A stretch of DNA of 32,517 nt from CAJAUT01 sp043809365 (lineage in GTDB: Bacteria; Patescibacteriota; Microgenomatia; UBA1400; UBA12108): NCBI GenBank assembly GCA_043809365.1, contig JAZDDW010000015.1, positions 1-32,517 of the forward strand, read 5' to 3'. How positions within the stretch are numbered: position 1 is the stretch's first letter; every line of letters begins with the position of its first letter. The position numbers and the translations under genes were made by a program. Below, in pieces: positions 14,785 through 22,752 of this stretch. The notes below the pieces were generated by a model. It was not told the origin of the DNA. It saw only the letters and a list, made by a program, of their open reading frames with translations, and did no database searches.

Positions 14785-17700
14785 ATGACTAAATACACGG
14801 AAACAGATTTAGAATTAGCCACACTAGACTGGCTTGAAGAGCTTGGATACTCTGTTGTTGGTGGACCAGAGATTGCCCCGCTTCCCGATGGAGAACATCC
14901 AGAACGTAAAGGTTATGCAGATGTTATTTTGGAGGGCAGGTTAAAGGCGGCTATCGACAAATTCAATCCAGATATTCCCCAGGATGCCAAGGAAGAAGCG
15001 TTTAAGAAAGTTGTGCAAGTTTCCCACACTACCCCAAGTCTGATTATTAATAACAAAATCTTCCATTCGTATTTGCGTGATGGCGTAGATGTGGAATACA
15101 TGCGGGTTGACGGGATGGTTGCTGGTGACAAGGTAAAACTGGTGGACTTTGCCAATATTAACAACAACGACTTTCTTGCCGTTAACCAATACACGATTAT
15201 TGAAAACAACGTCAATCGTCGTCCCGATGTTTTGATATTCATTAATGGATTGCCTGTGGTGGTGATTGAACTGAAAAACCCAGGTGATGAAAAGGCGACA
15301 GTTAAGAATGCATTTAATCAAATCCAAACATACAAGCAGGATATTCCTTCTCTGTTTGCCTACAATGAACTTTCGATCATTTCTGACGGAAATGAAGCCA
15401 GGGTTGGCACAATATCAGCAAATATCGAGTGGTTTACGAGGTGGCGAACGGTAGACGGGAAAGAATTAGCTTCTAACGCACTCCCGCAACTGGAAGTTTT
15501 ACTTCGGGGTATTTTTGATAAACAACGACTTTTGGATCTAATCTCCAATTTCATTGTCTTTGAAACTGACGGCGAGAAAACCATCAAAAAGGCGTCGGCA
15601 TATCATCAGTATTTTGCTACCAATAAGGCAGTTGAAAGCACCATCAAGGCTACCCAAGAGGAGGGAGACAGACGGGCGGGGGTGGTATGGCATACGCAGG
15701 GATCAGGCAAGAGCTTAACGATGACATTTTATGCGGGTAAGGTTATTCAGGCTCTCAATAACCCGACATTAGTAGTCTTGACTGATCGCAATGACTTGGA
15801 CAATCAACTCTTCGGGGTGTTCTCAAAATGTGCTGAACTCTTACGGCAAACGCCAAAACAAGCCGAAAACCGAGAAGAGTTACAAGAGTTGTTACGAGTC
15901 GCATCAGGTGGGGTGATATTTACCACTATTCAGAAGTTTTTGCCCGAAAATGGAGAACAAACATACCCAATGCTTTCCGATAGGAAAAACATCGTTGTTA
16001 TTGCTGACGAAGCCCATCGTAGCCAATACGAATTTATTAGTGGTTTTGCCAAACACATGCGGAATGCTCTCCCTAACGCCTCTTTTATTGGTTTTACGGG
16101 TACACCCGTTGAACTAACCGATAGAAACACGCGGGCGGTATTTGGTGAATACGTGGATGTGTACGACGTTACCCGTGCCGTTGAAGATCATGCGACGGTA
16201 CCGATTTATTACGAGGCTAGATTGGCCCGTATAGAACTAAAGAAGGAAGAACAACCCAAGATTGATCCAGAATTTGAAGAACTAACAGAGGGTGAAGAAG
16301 TTGAACGCAAGGAAAAATTAAAGAGTCGATGGGCAAGGTTGGAGGCAATGGTGGGATCGGAAAAACGAATTGCTTTGGTGGCTAGAGATTTAGTCGATCA
16401 TTTTGAAAATAGACTAGGTGTTATCGATGGTAAAGGCATGATAGTGGCCATGAGCCGTCGGATTGCGGTGGAACTCTATAACGAAATTATCAAACTCCGT
16501 CCCAATTGGCACAACGATGATGATAACAAAGGATTTTTGAAGGTAGTGATGACGGGTTCGGCTGCCGATCCCCTCAACTATCAACCCCATATACGGGCCA
16601 AACATGCTTTGGACGAAATGGCCAGACGAATGAAAGATCCCGACGATTCGTTAAAACTGGTTATCGTTCGTGACATGTGGCTCACGGGGTTTGATGTACC
16701 ACCACTTCATACCATGTACATTGATAAACCAATGCAGGGACACGGACTGATGCAGGCCATTGCCCGTGTGAATCGTATCTATAAAGACAAACAAGGCGGA
16801 CTGATTGTCGATTATATTGGTATCGCCCCCGAACTCAAGGAAGCGCTTTCCTATTATTCCGAAAACGATAGACAGGAAACAGCTATACCGCAGGAAAAGG
16901 CGGTGTCGGTAATGTTAGAAAAATATGAGGTAGTAAAGGACATGTATCACGGGTATGACTATGGAAGATATCTTAGTGGCACACCAGGAGAGCGAACACA
17001 AACCATTTCGGGTGCAACTGATTTTATTTTAGGGTTAGACGATGGCAAAATACGCTACTTGAAGGCGGTATCCGAACTATCCAAGGCATTTTCATTAGCC
17101 GTACCCCATGATAGGGCAATCGAGATACGGGATGAGGTTGGATTTTTCCAAATTGTTAGGAGTGCCATTTTGAAAATGGAACCGCATGGCGGTGGACCAT
17201 CGGATGAAGAATACGATTTGGCAATTAAACAAATAGTCTCCTCTGCGGTTACGTCCGATGCCGTTATCGATATTTACTCGGCGGCTGGAATCAAAACACC
17301 AGACATTTCTATATTTTCTGAAGAGTTTTTGACCGAAGTAAAGAATATGAAGCATAAAAATGTGGCATTGGAACTTCTTAAAAAACTCCTAAACGATGAA
17401 CTACGAATCATGACACGGACAAACTTAGTTAAATCACGATCATTTGCCCAGATGTTAGAGGAAACAATCCGCAAATACCAAAATAGGACGATTGAGGCAG
17501 CCCAGGTGATAGCGGAATTATTGGAATTAGCCAAGAAGATACGGGATGAGAAGAACAAGGGGAAAGATATGGGACTAACCGAGGAAGAAGTGGCATTTTA
17601 TGACGCATTGGCCAATAACGAAAGTGCGATACGGGAATTAGGTGATGTGACACTCAAAGCTATGGCTCGGGAACTTGTCGAAATGTTACGCAAAAATACC

Positions 17701-17865
17701 ACAATAGATTGGACTATTAAAGAAAGCGTCCAGGCTAAATTACGGGTGTATATCAAGCGGTTATTGAAAAAGTATCGCTACCCGCCAGATAAGCAGGAGG
17801 GGGCAACCAAGATTGTATTGGAACAGGCGGAATTACTTGCTAAGGATTGGACAGGAGATAAATAA
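14785..17865 (+). CDS. hsdR: Type I restriction endonuclease subunit HsdR
   Basis: A 1026-residue translocating nuclease, full length for the family. The N-terminal PD-(D/E)XK domain has RPDVLIFINGLP and VVIELKNPG (near 147-163). The superfamily 2 motor has Walker A TQGSGKS (about 303-309), the DEAH box in VVIADEAHRSQ (near 408) and the later motif FTGTPVE. The C-terminal helical domain binds the methylase complex. With HsdM-HsdS it cuts DNA lacking the host methylation. It begins one base after the DUF6602-like gene, and its stop overlaps the ATG of the next gene (TAATG). Base composition is more balanced than in the two genes before it. Confidence 0.95.
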   Translation: MTKYTETDLELATLDWLEELGYSVVGGPEIAPLPDGEHPERKGYADVILEGRLKAAIDKFNPDIPQDAKEEAFKKVVQVSHTTPSLIINNKIFHSYLRDGVDVEYMRVDGMVAGDKVKLVDFANINNNDFLAVNQYTIIENNVNRRPDVLIFINGLPVVVIELKNPGDEKATVKNAFNQIQTYKQDIPSLFAYNELSIISDGNEARVGTISANIEWFTRWRTVDGKELASNALPQLEVLLRGIFDKQRLLDLISNFIVFETDGEKTIKKASAYHQYFATNKAVESTIKATQEEGDRRAGVVWHTQGSGKSLTMTFYAGKVIQALNNPTLVVLTDRNDLDNQLFGVFSKCAELLRQTPKQAENREELQELLRVASGGVIFTTIQKFLPENGEQTYPMLSDRKNIVVIADEAHRSQYEFISGFAKHMRNALPNASFIGFTGTPVELTDRNTRAVFGEYVDVYDVTRAVEDHATVPIYYEARLARIELKKEEQPKIDPEFEELTEGEEVERKEKLKSRWARLEAMVGSEKRIALVARDLVDHFENRLGVIDGKGMIVAMSRRIAVELYNEIIKLRPNWHNDDDNKGFLKVVMTGSAADPLNYQPHIRAKHALDEMARRMKDPDDSLKLVIVRDMWLTGFDVPPLHTMYIDKPMQGHGLMQAIARVNRIYKDKQGGLIVDYIGIAPELKEALSYYSENDRQETAIPQEKAVSVMLEKYEVVKDMYHGYDYGRYLSGTPGERTQTISGATDFILGLDDGKIRYLKAVSELSKAFSLAVPHDRAIEIRDEVGFFQIVRSAILKMEPHGGGPSDEEYDLAIKQIVSSAVTSDAVIDIYSAAGIKTPDISIFSEEFLTEVKNMKHKNVALELLKKLLNDELRIMTRTNLVKSRSFAQMLEETIRKYQNRTIEAAQVIAELLELAKKIRDEKNKGKDMGLTEEEVAFYDALANNESAIRELGDVTLKAMARELVEMLRKNTTIDWTIKESVQAKLRVYIKRLLKKYRYPPDKQEGATKIVLEQAELLAKDWTGDK

Positions 17866-18536
17866 TGGCTTTCAAACTCTCTCCCTCAGATTTTGCTTAC
17901 TTATACGACGAGTGTAAGCGCTGCTATTGGATGAAAATTCATGACAAAGTCATGCGACCTCAACTCCCATTCCCAGGCATCTTCTCCGCTATTAACACGC
18001 GTTTGCAGGGGACACTAGTGGGGACTGAACTGCAATCGCTCTCGTCTAATTTACCAGCCGGATATGTCGAAAAACAGGAAGGATTCGTTGAATCAATTCC
18101 TGTTCCAGGCACCGCGCTATATCTCAAGGGCAAATACGATCTATTAGTCAAAAAACCAGATGGCAACTATCTCCTAATCGACTTCAAGCTCTCCCAACCC
18201 CACGAGGACAAGATCGATAAATACAAAACCCAACTTTACTCCTACAAATTCGCCATGGAGAACCCCAAGTACGAAAACTCAATCAAGATTACCCAAATGG
18301 GTCTTATCATCATGTATCCCGACCAGGTAAAGTTTGAAGGTGGCCAAGCCAGCCTCACTTTCCCACCCAAATGGCTCGAGATCCCACTAGATGAGACTGC
18401 ATTCATGGACTTTATAAAAGAAATTGATGCACTACTTGCAGGCCCAATCCCACCAGAGAACGAGGATTGTCAGTTCTGCAAATATAGACATGTAAATGAA
18501 CGTTATCAAGATAATAAAAGTGATCTACCATTTTGA
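17865..18536 (+). CDS. Cas4/RecB-like nuclease with four-cysteine cluster
   Basis: A 223-residue PD-(D/E)XK nuclease. It has Asp92 in GKYDLLV, Asp106 and Lys108 in LLIDFKLS and the QLYSY helix (Gln123, Tyr125). Cys17 and Cys20 at the N-terminus (CKRC) and Cys202 and Cys205 at the C-terminus (CQFC) match the split cysteine pattern that holds an iron-sulphur cluster in Cas4 and AddB-type nucleases. It shares the TAATG junction with hsdR, so it is co-translated with the restriction operon. No Cas1, Cas2 or repeat array is present, so a CRISPR role is unlikely. DNA end processing with HsdR is the likely setting. Confidence 0.8.
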   Translation: MAFKLSPSDFAYLYDECKRCYWMKIHDKVMRPQLPFPGIFSAINTRLQGTLVGTELQSLSSNLPAGYVEKQEGFVESIPVPGTALYLKGKYDLLVKKPDGNYLLIDFKLSQPHEDKIDKYKTQLYSYKFAMENPKYENSIKITQMGLIIMYPDQVKFEGGQASLTFPPKWLEIPLDETAFMDFIKEIDALLAGPIPPENEDCQFCKYRHVNERYQDNKSDLPF

Positions 18537-18545
18537 GGAGGCTAT

Positions 18546-18902
18546 ATGGACAACACAAATCTGAATAAGCAAGTTGAAGAATTAACGAATCGTGTTTTGA
18601 TACTAGAAAAGATGGTTGCCTACCTACTCTACACCGAGCCACGGGAAGATGAGGATGAAATAGATATTCCATATGACAATCCCCTAACCCCCCAAATCTC
18701 TGATGAAGATTTTAACGAAGCCTGGAAAGTAGTATCCGAAGTCGGAAAAGCTAGCACCTCATATCTCCAACGCCGAATGTCGTTAGGGTATAACCGCGCG
18801 GCCATGATTATGGAACGGTTAGAAAAAGAGGGGATAATCAGCGAAGCTCAGGGAGTAATGCCAAGAACAGTACTCAGGAAATATGAAAACAAAGAAAATT
18901 AA
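18546..18902 (+). CDS. Stand-alone FtsK gamma-like winged helix protein
   Basis: A 118-residue protein with an N-terminal coiled coil (about 5-30), an acidic linker (about 35-50) and a C-terminal winged helix (about 55-110) that closely resembles the gamma domain of FtsK/SpoIIIE translocases: ASTSYLQRRMSLGYNRAAMIMERLEKEGI. In FtsK this domain reads KOPS sequences and orients the motor; here there is no motor in the same chain. GAGGAGG lies six bases before the ATG. It closes the restriction operon, nine bases after the Cas4-like gene. It could orient HsdR or the nuclease on DNA, or regulate the operon. Confidence 0.82.
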   Translation: MDNTNLNKQVEELTNRVLILEKMVAYLLYTEPREDEDEIDIPYDNPLTPQISDEDFNEAWKVVSEVGKASTSYLQRRMSLGYNRAAMIMERLEKEGIISEAQGVMPRTVLRKYENKEN

Positions 18903-18939
18903 AGTCATGAGACTATCTACTGATACTAGTACTTGAGAA

Positions 18940-18961
18940 GGCCGATATATTGGCCCTTTTT
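18940..18961 (+). terminator. Probable terminator of restriction operon
   Basis: The hairpin GGCCGA/TTGGCC with a short loop is followed by CTTTTT, 38 bases after the stop of the winged helix gene. The stem is short, so strength is moderate. Confidence 0.5.
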
Positions 18962-18978
18962 GATATAGTCCTTGCTAG

Positions 18979-19098
18979 TTGACAGCCGATAATAGGCGCA
19001 AGTAGGATGTATCCAGTTATGATCACTAGTCATTTGACCAAGTCAACATAACCGCTTAGGCGGGAACAAGGCAACCTCCCGTTTAGGGAGGTTTTTTG
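18979..19098 (+). ncRNA. Candidate small RNA with own promoter and terminator
   Basis: TTGACA (18979-18984), an 18-base spacer and TAGGAT (19003-19008) make the best sigma-70 promoter in the window. About 60 bases after the expected start comes a strong terminator: an 8-bp stem AACCTCCC/GGGAGGTT (19073-19093) and TTTTT. The transcript of about 85 bases would also hold the hairpins ACT.GTC/GAC..AGT (19025-19045) and CCGC/GCGG (19052-19063). No reading frame of note lies inside. I do not recognise an RNA family. It could alternatively be a leader that attenuates the downstream gene. Confidence 0.4.
19073..19098 (+). terminator. Strong intrinsic terminator
   Basis: A perfect 8-bp GC-rich stem with a 5-base loop (GTTTA) is followed by six T residues. 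It ends the candidate small RNA and separates the restriction operon from the downstream GIY-YIG-like gene. Confidence 0.8.
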
Positions 19099-19120
19099 TA
19101 GCCATATTTAAAGGAGTTAC

Positions 19121-19150
19121 ATGCCAACGACAATCGGCAATCAGATATGA
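19121..19150 (+). other. Possible nine-codon leader peptide with hairpins
   Basis: AAGGAG lies six bases before an ATG that opens a nine-codon frame (MPTTIGNQI) ending in TGA. Two hairpins follow: GAGCG/CGCTC (about 19157-19181) and GATTCT/AGAATC (19180-19197). This resembles a leader peptide plus attenuator ahead of the gene at 19263, but it is short enough to arise by chance. Confidence 0.25.
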
Positions 19151-19262
19151 AAAGAGCGAGATGAAACTCACCCCGCTCGATTCTGTAGCAAGAATCATTC
19201 TACACTATTAACTAATAAGCAAACTTTCTCTGGTGGGTTGGGGAGTAGTTATGGAGGTTGAT

Positions 19263-19547
19263 ATGAATATCAACGGTTACAATTTTTCAGGTCCATTCTC
19301 AATAAATGCGACCTTTACTAGCGACTTTGCGGGAGTTTACCTCATCTCTAATCCACAAGGCAAGATAATTGATGTGGGAGAAACTGAGAGCATGAATACT
19401 CGGCTTCCCAACCACGATCGTAAGCCTTGCTGGGTGCAAAATGGTGGAAACGCCTTGTATGTTTGCAACATCAGTCAGGAAGGTAGTAGACTTGCACTTG
19501 AGTCAAGTATCAGGGTTGCAAATAATCCCACCTGCGGAATTAGGTAA
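19263..19547 (+). CDS. GIY-YIG-like nuclease-fold small protein
   Basis: A protein of about 94 residues. The pattern AGVYLI (GIY counterpart), IIDVGET (YIG counterpart), an Arg in NTRLPNHDRK and a Glu in LALESSIR follows the GIY-YIG nuclease layout, with a C-terminal NNPTCG. The start at 19263 is chosen because GGAGG lies five bases upstream; an ATG at 19251 and a GTG at 19233 are longer in-frame choices. The Tyr of YIG is replaced by Asp, so activity is uncertain. The gene stands alone between two hairpins. Confidence 0.6.
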   Translation: MNINGYNFSGPFSINATFTSDFAGVYLISNPQGKIIDVGETESMNTRLPNHDRKPCWVQNGGNALYVCNISQEGSRLALESSIRVANNPTCGIR

Positions 19548-19558
19548 TTATTATGTCC

Positions 19559-19586
19559 GGCGCAGGGCACTCAAGTGCTCTGCGCC
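19559..19586. terminator. Long GC-rich hairpin
   Basis: A 12-bp stem (GGCGCAGGGCAC with GTGCTCTGCGCC, one G-T pair) and a 4-base loop lie 12 bases after the GIY-YIG-like gene. No T-run follows on either strand, so it may be a Rho-type or transcript-end structure or a protein site rather than a classic terminator. Confidence 0.5.
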
Positions 19587-19621
19587 GCTATCAATGTCGC
19601 ACACAATAACCATCAAAATGC

Positions 19622-19633
19622 TAAAATAGTCGA
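19622..19633 (+). promoter_or_regulatory. Leaderless -10 box of CapK-like gene
   Basis: TAAAAT (19622-19627) ends six bases before the GTG start at 19634, the same spacing as for five other genes in the window. No Shine-Dalgarno sequence or clear -35 is seen. Confidence 0.45.
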
Positions 19634-20962
19634 GTGAAAACTCTTGCCGATTACAAACAATATCTCCAATATTCCTCAGACGAATTCTATGCTTATCAAT
19701 TAGACAAGCTGAAAGCATTTGTAAATAAAATAAAGACCGGATCCAAATACTATCAAAAAGTACTGGCAAAGCATACTGAGATAACGGGCTTTGATGATTT
19801 TGAGAAGCTGCCACTTTTAGAACAGGGAATACTAAGAGAAAGTGATCCGGAAGAGTTGATCGCGGTTCCATGGGAGAATATTTCCTACATCACTCGCTCA
19901 AGCGGTAGTACTGGCAAATCTAAGGTAGTGCTCTGGACTCCTGATTCCCTAAAGGAAGAGTTGAAATGGGGGACTCTGGGATTCTTGTTGGAAGAGTTAG
20001 TTCAACATTCTCGACTAGCAGTATTAATGCCATTCGATATGACTAGACTCACCTATACGATCGATGTTTGTCGCGAAATGGGAGCCTTTATCATCCCCAT
20101 AGGCAGAATTCGCGATAATATAGATGTTGATAACGCGATATATTTTCTTAGAGTAGCCAAGGCTACACATCTTCTTGGCAGTCCAGCAAGATTAGAATCT
20201 ATTGCTGCAAGAATAATCGAGATGGGGTTAGATCCCAAAAAAGATTTCGCCGTCACCCACTTATTGACTGGAGGAGCGATATTAACTCCCCACATGCGTA
20301 AATCACTTGGAAATGTATGGGGCGCTAAAGTATTTGAGCAGGCCGGAGCCAACGAATTGAGTTTTATTGGAGCAGAATGTAAATACCACAACGGTCTACA
20401 CCTAACTCCAGGACTACATTATGTCGAAATTCTGGACGAAGATACTCACCTGCCGATCAAAGATGGGAAATCAGGGGAAATAGTAATTACCCAGTTTACC
20501 AATCTGGCAACTCCGTTGTTGCGCTACCGCTTGGGTGATCGCGGACATCTGATTAAAGATAAATGCCCTTGCGGTCTATCATTTCCGCGCCTATTCATCG
20601 AGGGCAGAATCGGAGGAACAATTACAATTGGAGGAACGAAAATTCATGCCTTTCAAATTGAGAATGTTTTGAGTCAGTTTAGTCAGATCTCGCAGTTCTA
20701 TCAAGCTCAAATCACCGGAGACAATGCACACACACTTGTTAAATTGGTCGTAGAAGCAAACGTAAAAGCTGACATTTTGACAGAGTTGAGTACCGATATT
20801 GTCGGTAGACTTAATAATGACCCTATGGTTGTTTTTGAAGTGAACGATAAGATTAAAAACGGGGAATTAGAATTTGAGATTGAGTTTGTTGCTCCTGGTT
20901 CCTTGGAAAGAAGTGGTGGAGATAAGGTCAAAAACCAATACTTAGAAAAGCGCAGTATCTAA
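19634..20962 (+). CDS. CapK/phenylacetate-CoA ligase-like AMP-forming enzyme
   Basis: A 442-residue adenylate-forming enzyme of the PaaK/CapK family. It has the AMP-binding loop SSGSTGKSK (89-97), the GA.ELSFIGAEC region, an FTNLATPLLRYRLGD motif, the CPCG cysteine motif typical of the family, and a small C-terminal domain (from about 330). It would activate a carboxylate as an acyl adenylate and pass it to a thiol or amine. The substrate is unknown. GTG is taken as start because a -10 box precedes it by six bases. Its 3' end overlaps the convergent permease gene by four bases, placing it beside the ABC/transketolase block, although on the other strand. Confidence 0.82.
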   Translation: MKTLADYKQYLQYSSDEFYAYQLDKLKAFVNKIKTGSKYYQKVLAKHTEITGFDDFEKLPLLEQGILRESDPEELIAVPWENISYITRSSGSTGKSKVVLWTPDSLKEELKWGTLGFLLEELVQHSRLAVLMPFDMTRLTYTIDVCREMGAFIIPIGRIRDNIDVDNAIYFLRVAKATHLLGSPARLESIAARIIEMGLDPKKDFAVTHLLTGGAILTPHMRKSLGNVWGAKVFEQAGANELSFIGAECKYHNGLHLTPGLHYVEILDEDTHLPIKDGKSGEIVITQFTNLATPLLRYRLGDRGHLIKDKCPCGLSFPRLFIEGRIGGTITIGGTKIHAFQIENVLSQFSQISQFYQAQITGDNAHTLVKLVVEANVKADILTELSTDIVGRLNNDPMVVFEVNDKIKNGELEFEIEFVAPGSLERSGGDKVKNQYLEKRSI

Positions 20963-21720
20963 TCTGTTTTCCAGTGGACAAAACGTTTTTCAAGTTTAGT
21001 TAATAACCTGCTCGCCAAATAGCCAAGTGTACCAGTCAAGATGGTTACACCATACACTTCAGGAGTTTTAAATCTGCTTTGTAGGTCTATCAAACGTACT
21101 CCAATTCCGTAATTAGGAGAAGCTAGCATTTCTGCCGTGATAATGATAATCAAGACTACCGGAAATGCCAGTTTAGCTCCGGTAAAAATAGACGGAAGCG
21201 ACTCGTACAGTACTACGTTACGGAAGATTGCTGATTCCTTGGCTTTCATAACTCTTGCCAGTTTGATCCTATGCGTACTTCTATGCACCATCCCATATAT
21301 AACTGTTAGTCCAACAATCCAATATCCGACAAAAAATGCCAGACCAATACGAGCCACGTCGTTAATACCAAAGATAAGTAAAAATAGTGGCAACAGTACT
21401 ACCGCAGGTAAAGTTCTAAAAAAGTCAAATACTACTGCAAGCGACCTGGATACTGATTGGTTAATACCAATTAGCATACCTGTCACGACACCAAATAATA
21501 GTGCCATTCCAAACGCAACAACAACCCTGTACAGTGTGGCAGCAATATCTAGTAAGATAGTTCCTTTTGAAAGGAGCTGTCCAAGTGCAATAACTGTCTC
21601 AATTGGAGTGGGTAATGCCAAACTAGGTTGTCTGACACTATAACTGGCAATAATCCAAAAAAGGATTATTGCCAGTACGGCGAGTCCGGGATACCCTTTA
21701 CTCTTAGTTTTGTGGAACAT
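20959..21720 (-). CDS. ABC transporter permease, SsuC/TauC/ThiX type
   Basis: A 253-residue inner-membrane protein of the binding-protein-dependent transport family, with about six hydrophobic helices and the EAA-like coupling loop (ARVMKAKESAIFRNVVLYESLPSIF region, about 155-180). This class imports sulphonates, nitrate, or thiamine pyrimidine precursors. It overlaps the upstream binding-protein gene by 17 bases and is last in the minus-strand block. Its partner ATPase is not adjacent but four genes upstream (26347-27084), an unusual split that ties the intervening enzymes to the transporter. Confidence 0.88.
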   Translation of the reverse strand: MFHKTKSKGYPGLAVLAIILFWIIASYSVRQPSLALPTPIETVIALGQLLSKGTILLDIAATLYRVVVAFGMALLFGVVTGMLIGINQSVSRSLAVVFDFFRTLPAVVLLPLFLLIFGINDVARIGLAFFVGYWIVGLTVIYGMVHRSTHRIKLARVMKAKESAIFRNVVLYESLPSIFTGAKLAFPVVLIIIITAEMLASPNYGIGVRLIDLQSRFKTPEVYGVTILTGTLGYLASRLLTKLEKRFVHWKTD

Positions 21721-22687
21721 ATAGCATTTTGTCCGTGTCTACAGTCCCCTCTACTACACCTAGTTTGGCATAAAGTCCGGAAGCTTCCGAAAGGGTCTTG
21801 GGGTCGACTTCCTCTCCAAACATATCTTCGTTGTAGCTTATCTGGGCAACAACTGACGGATCTAGGCCTGTAAATTCAGCAACAGCTTCAGTAATCTTGT
21901 CAGGATTGCTTCGTCCAAAAAGAATAGCATCTTTTAGAGCTCCGGCAATATTTTTTGCCAATTCGGGATTTTCCTCAATAAAGCTGGCTGATAACGTAAC
22001 GCCGCCAACCGGAAAGGGTTCAGCCACCTTTGTCCAAGGATGGTCATCTATAATAATTCCTATACCCTTTTGTTTTGCCAAAGTAGCAGTCGGTTCGAAA
22101 GCTAATAGCGCGTCGATTTGACCAGACTCCAAACTCTGGAGATGTAGATTGGGTGCAAGTGGAACAATTGTGACACTTTTATTAAAATCGAGCACGTCTC
22201 CATAAGCTTGTTTCACCATCGCCGTGGTTAATGTCCCTGGTGTCACGCCGATTTTCTTGCCTTTGAGATCTGTAACTTTTTCAATGCCCGATCCGCTCTT
22301 AGCAATCAAGTACTCTCCGTGCATTTTGTTGCTACTAACTTGTAATGTATAGAGCTTGAGTTGGCCCGGGCTTCTTTTTTGGATATTAAACAAGTCAGTA
22401 AAAGTGCTGATAGCAAACGCCTTAATATCACCACGAATGAGTGCATCCGCGCCCTCGGTGCCTACATTAAATTTTATTAACTCAGCCTTGACCCCATTCT
22501 TTTCAAAAAACCCGTCCCTTTGGGCTACATACACCGCCCAGTTAGTAGCAAATGGCATGTAGCCAAACTTGATCTCCGTTAGCTCAGGATTGGATTGAAT
22601 GACTCCTTGAGATTTGCTGTTTCGAACATATAGTAGTCCTGCGGATATCACGATAACAGCAAGTAGTAAAAGCATTATTTTCTTCAT
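21704..22687 (-). CDS. ABC substrate-binding protein, SsuA/THI5-like
   Basis: A 327-residue periplasmic-type binding protein. The N-terminus (residues 1-24) is a hydrophobic signal or anchor without a lipobox cysteine. The body follows the NMT1/THI5/SsuA pattern: IKFGYMPFATNWAVYVAQRDGFF, LIRGDIKAFAIST, LKGKKIGVTPGTLTTAM and IDALLAFEPTATLAKQKG. AGGAGA precedes the ATG. In other bacteria such proteins bind alkylsulphonates, taurine, nitrate or hydroxymethylpyrimidine-type thiamine precursors; the ligand here cannot be decided. It is translationally coupled to the permease. Confidence 0.87.
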   Translation of the reverse strand: MKKIMLLLLAVIVISAGLLYVRNSKSQGVIQSNPELTEIKFGYMPFATNWAVYVAQRDGFFEKNGVKAELIKFNVGTEGADALIRGDIKAFAISTFTDLFNIQKRSPGQLKLYTLQVSSNKMHGEYLIAKSGSGIEKVTDLKGKKIGVTPGTLTTAMVKQAYGDVLDFNKSVTIVPLAPNLHLQSLESGQIDALLAFEPTATLAKQKGIGIIIDDHPWTKVAEPFPVGGVTLSASFIEENPELAKNIAGALKDAILFGRSNPDKITEAVAEFTGLDPSVVAQISYNEDMFGEEVDPKTLSEASGLYAKLGVVEGTVDTDKMLYVPQN

Positions 22688-22723
22688 AGACTATCTCCTA
22701 TCGTTGTTAATTATGAATATGGT

Positions 22724-22752
22724 ATCACAAATGGCTTATATTAATTTGTGAT
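22724..22752. repeat. Nine-bp inverted repeat at end of kinase gene
   Basis: ATCACAAAT (22724-22732) and ATTTGTGAT (22744-22752) form a perfect inverted repeat across the stop codon of the APH-type kinase, just before the binding-protein gene. It has no T-run. It may stabilise or process the mRNA so that transporter and enzyme genes are expressed at different levels. Confidence 0.5.

Noticed and set aside
14913..17653. Several minus-strand frames opposite hsdR
   Set aside because: They are shadows of the strongly coding hsdR strand, with no motifs or start signals.
17865..18536. CRISPR locus suggested by the Cas4-like protein
   Set aside because: No repeat-spacer array and no cas1 or cas2 is present; linkage is to hsdR.
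22724..22752. CRP/FNR-type operator from the TCACA and TGTGA halves
   Set aside because: The half-sites are in the wrong order and spacing for CRP; a hairpin is the better reading.
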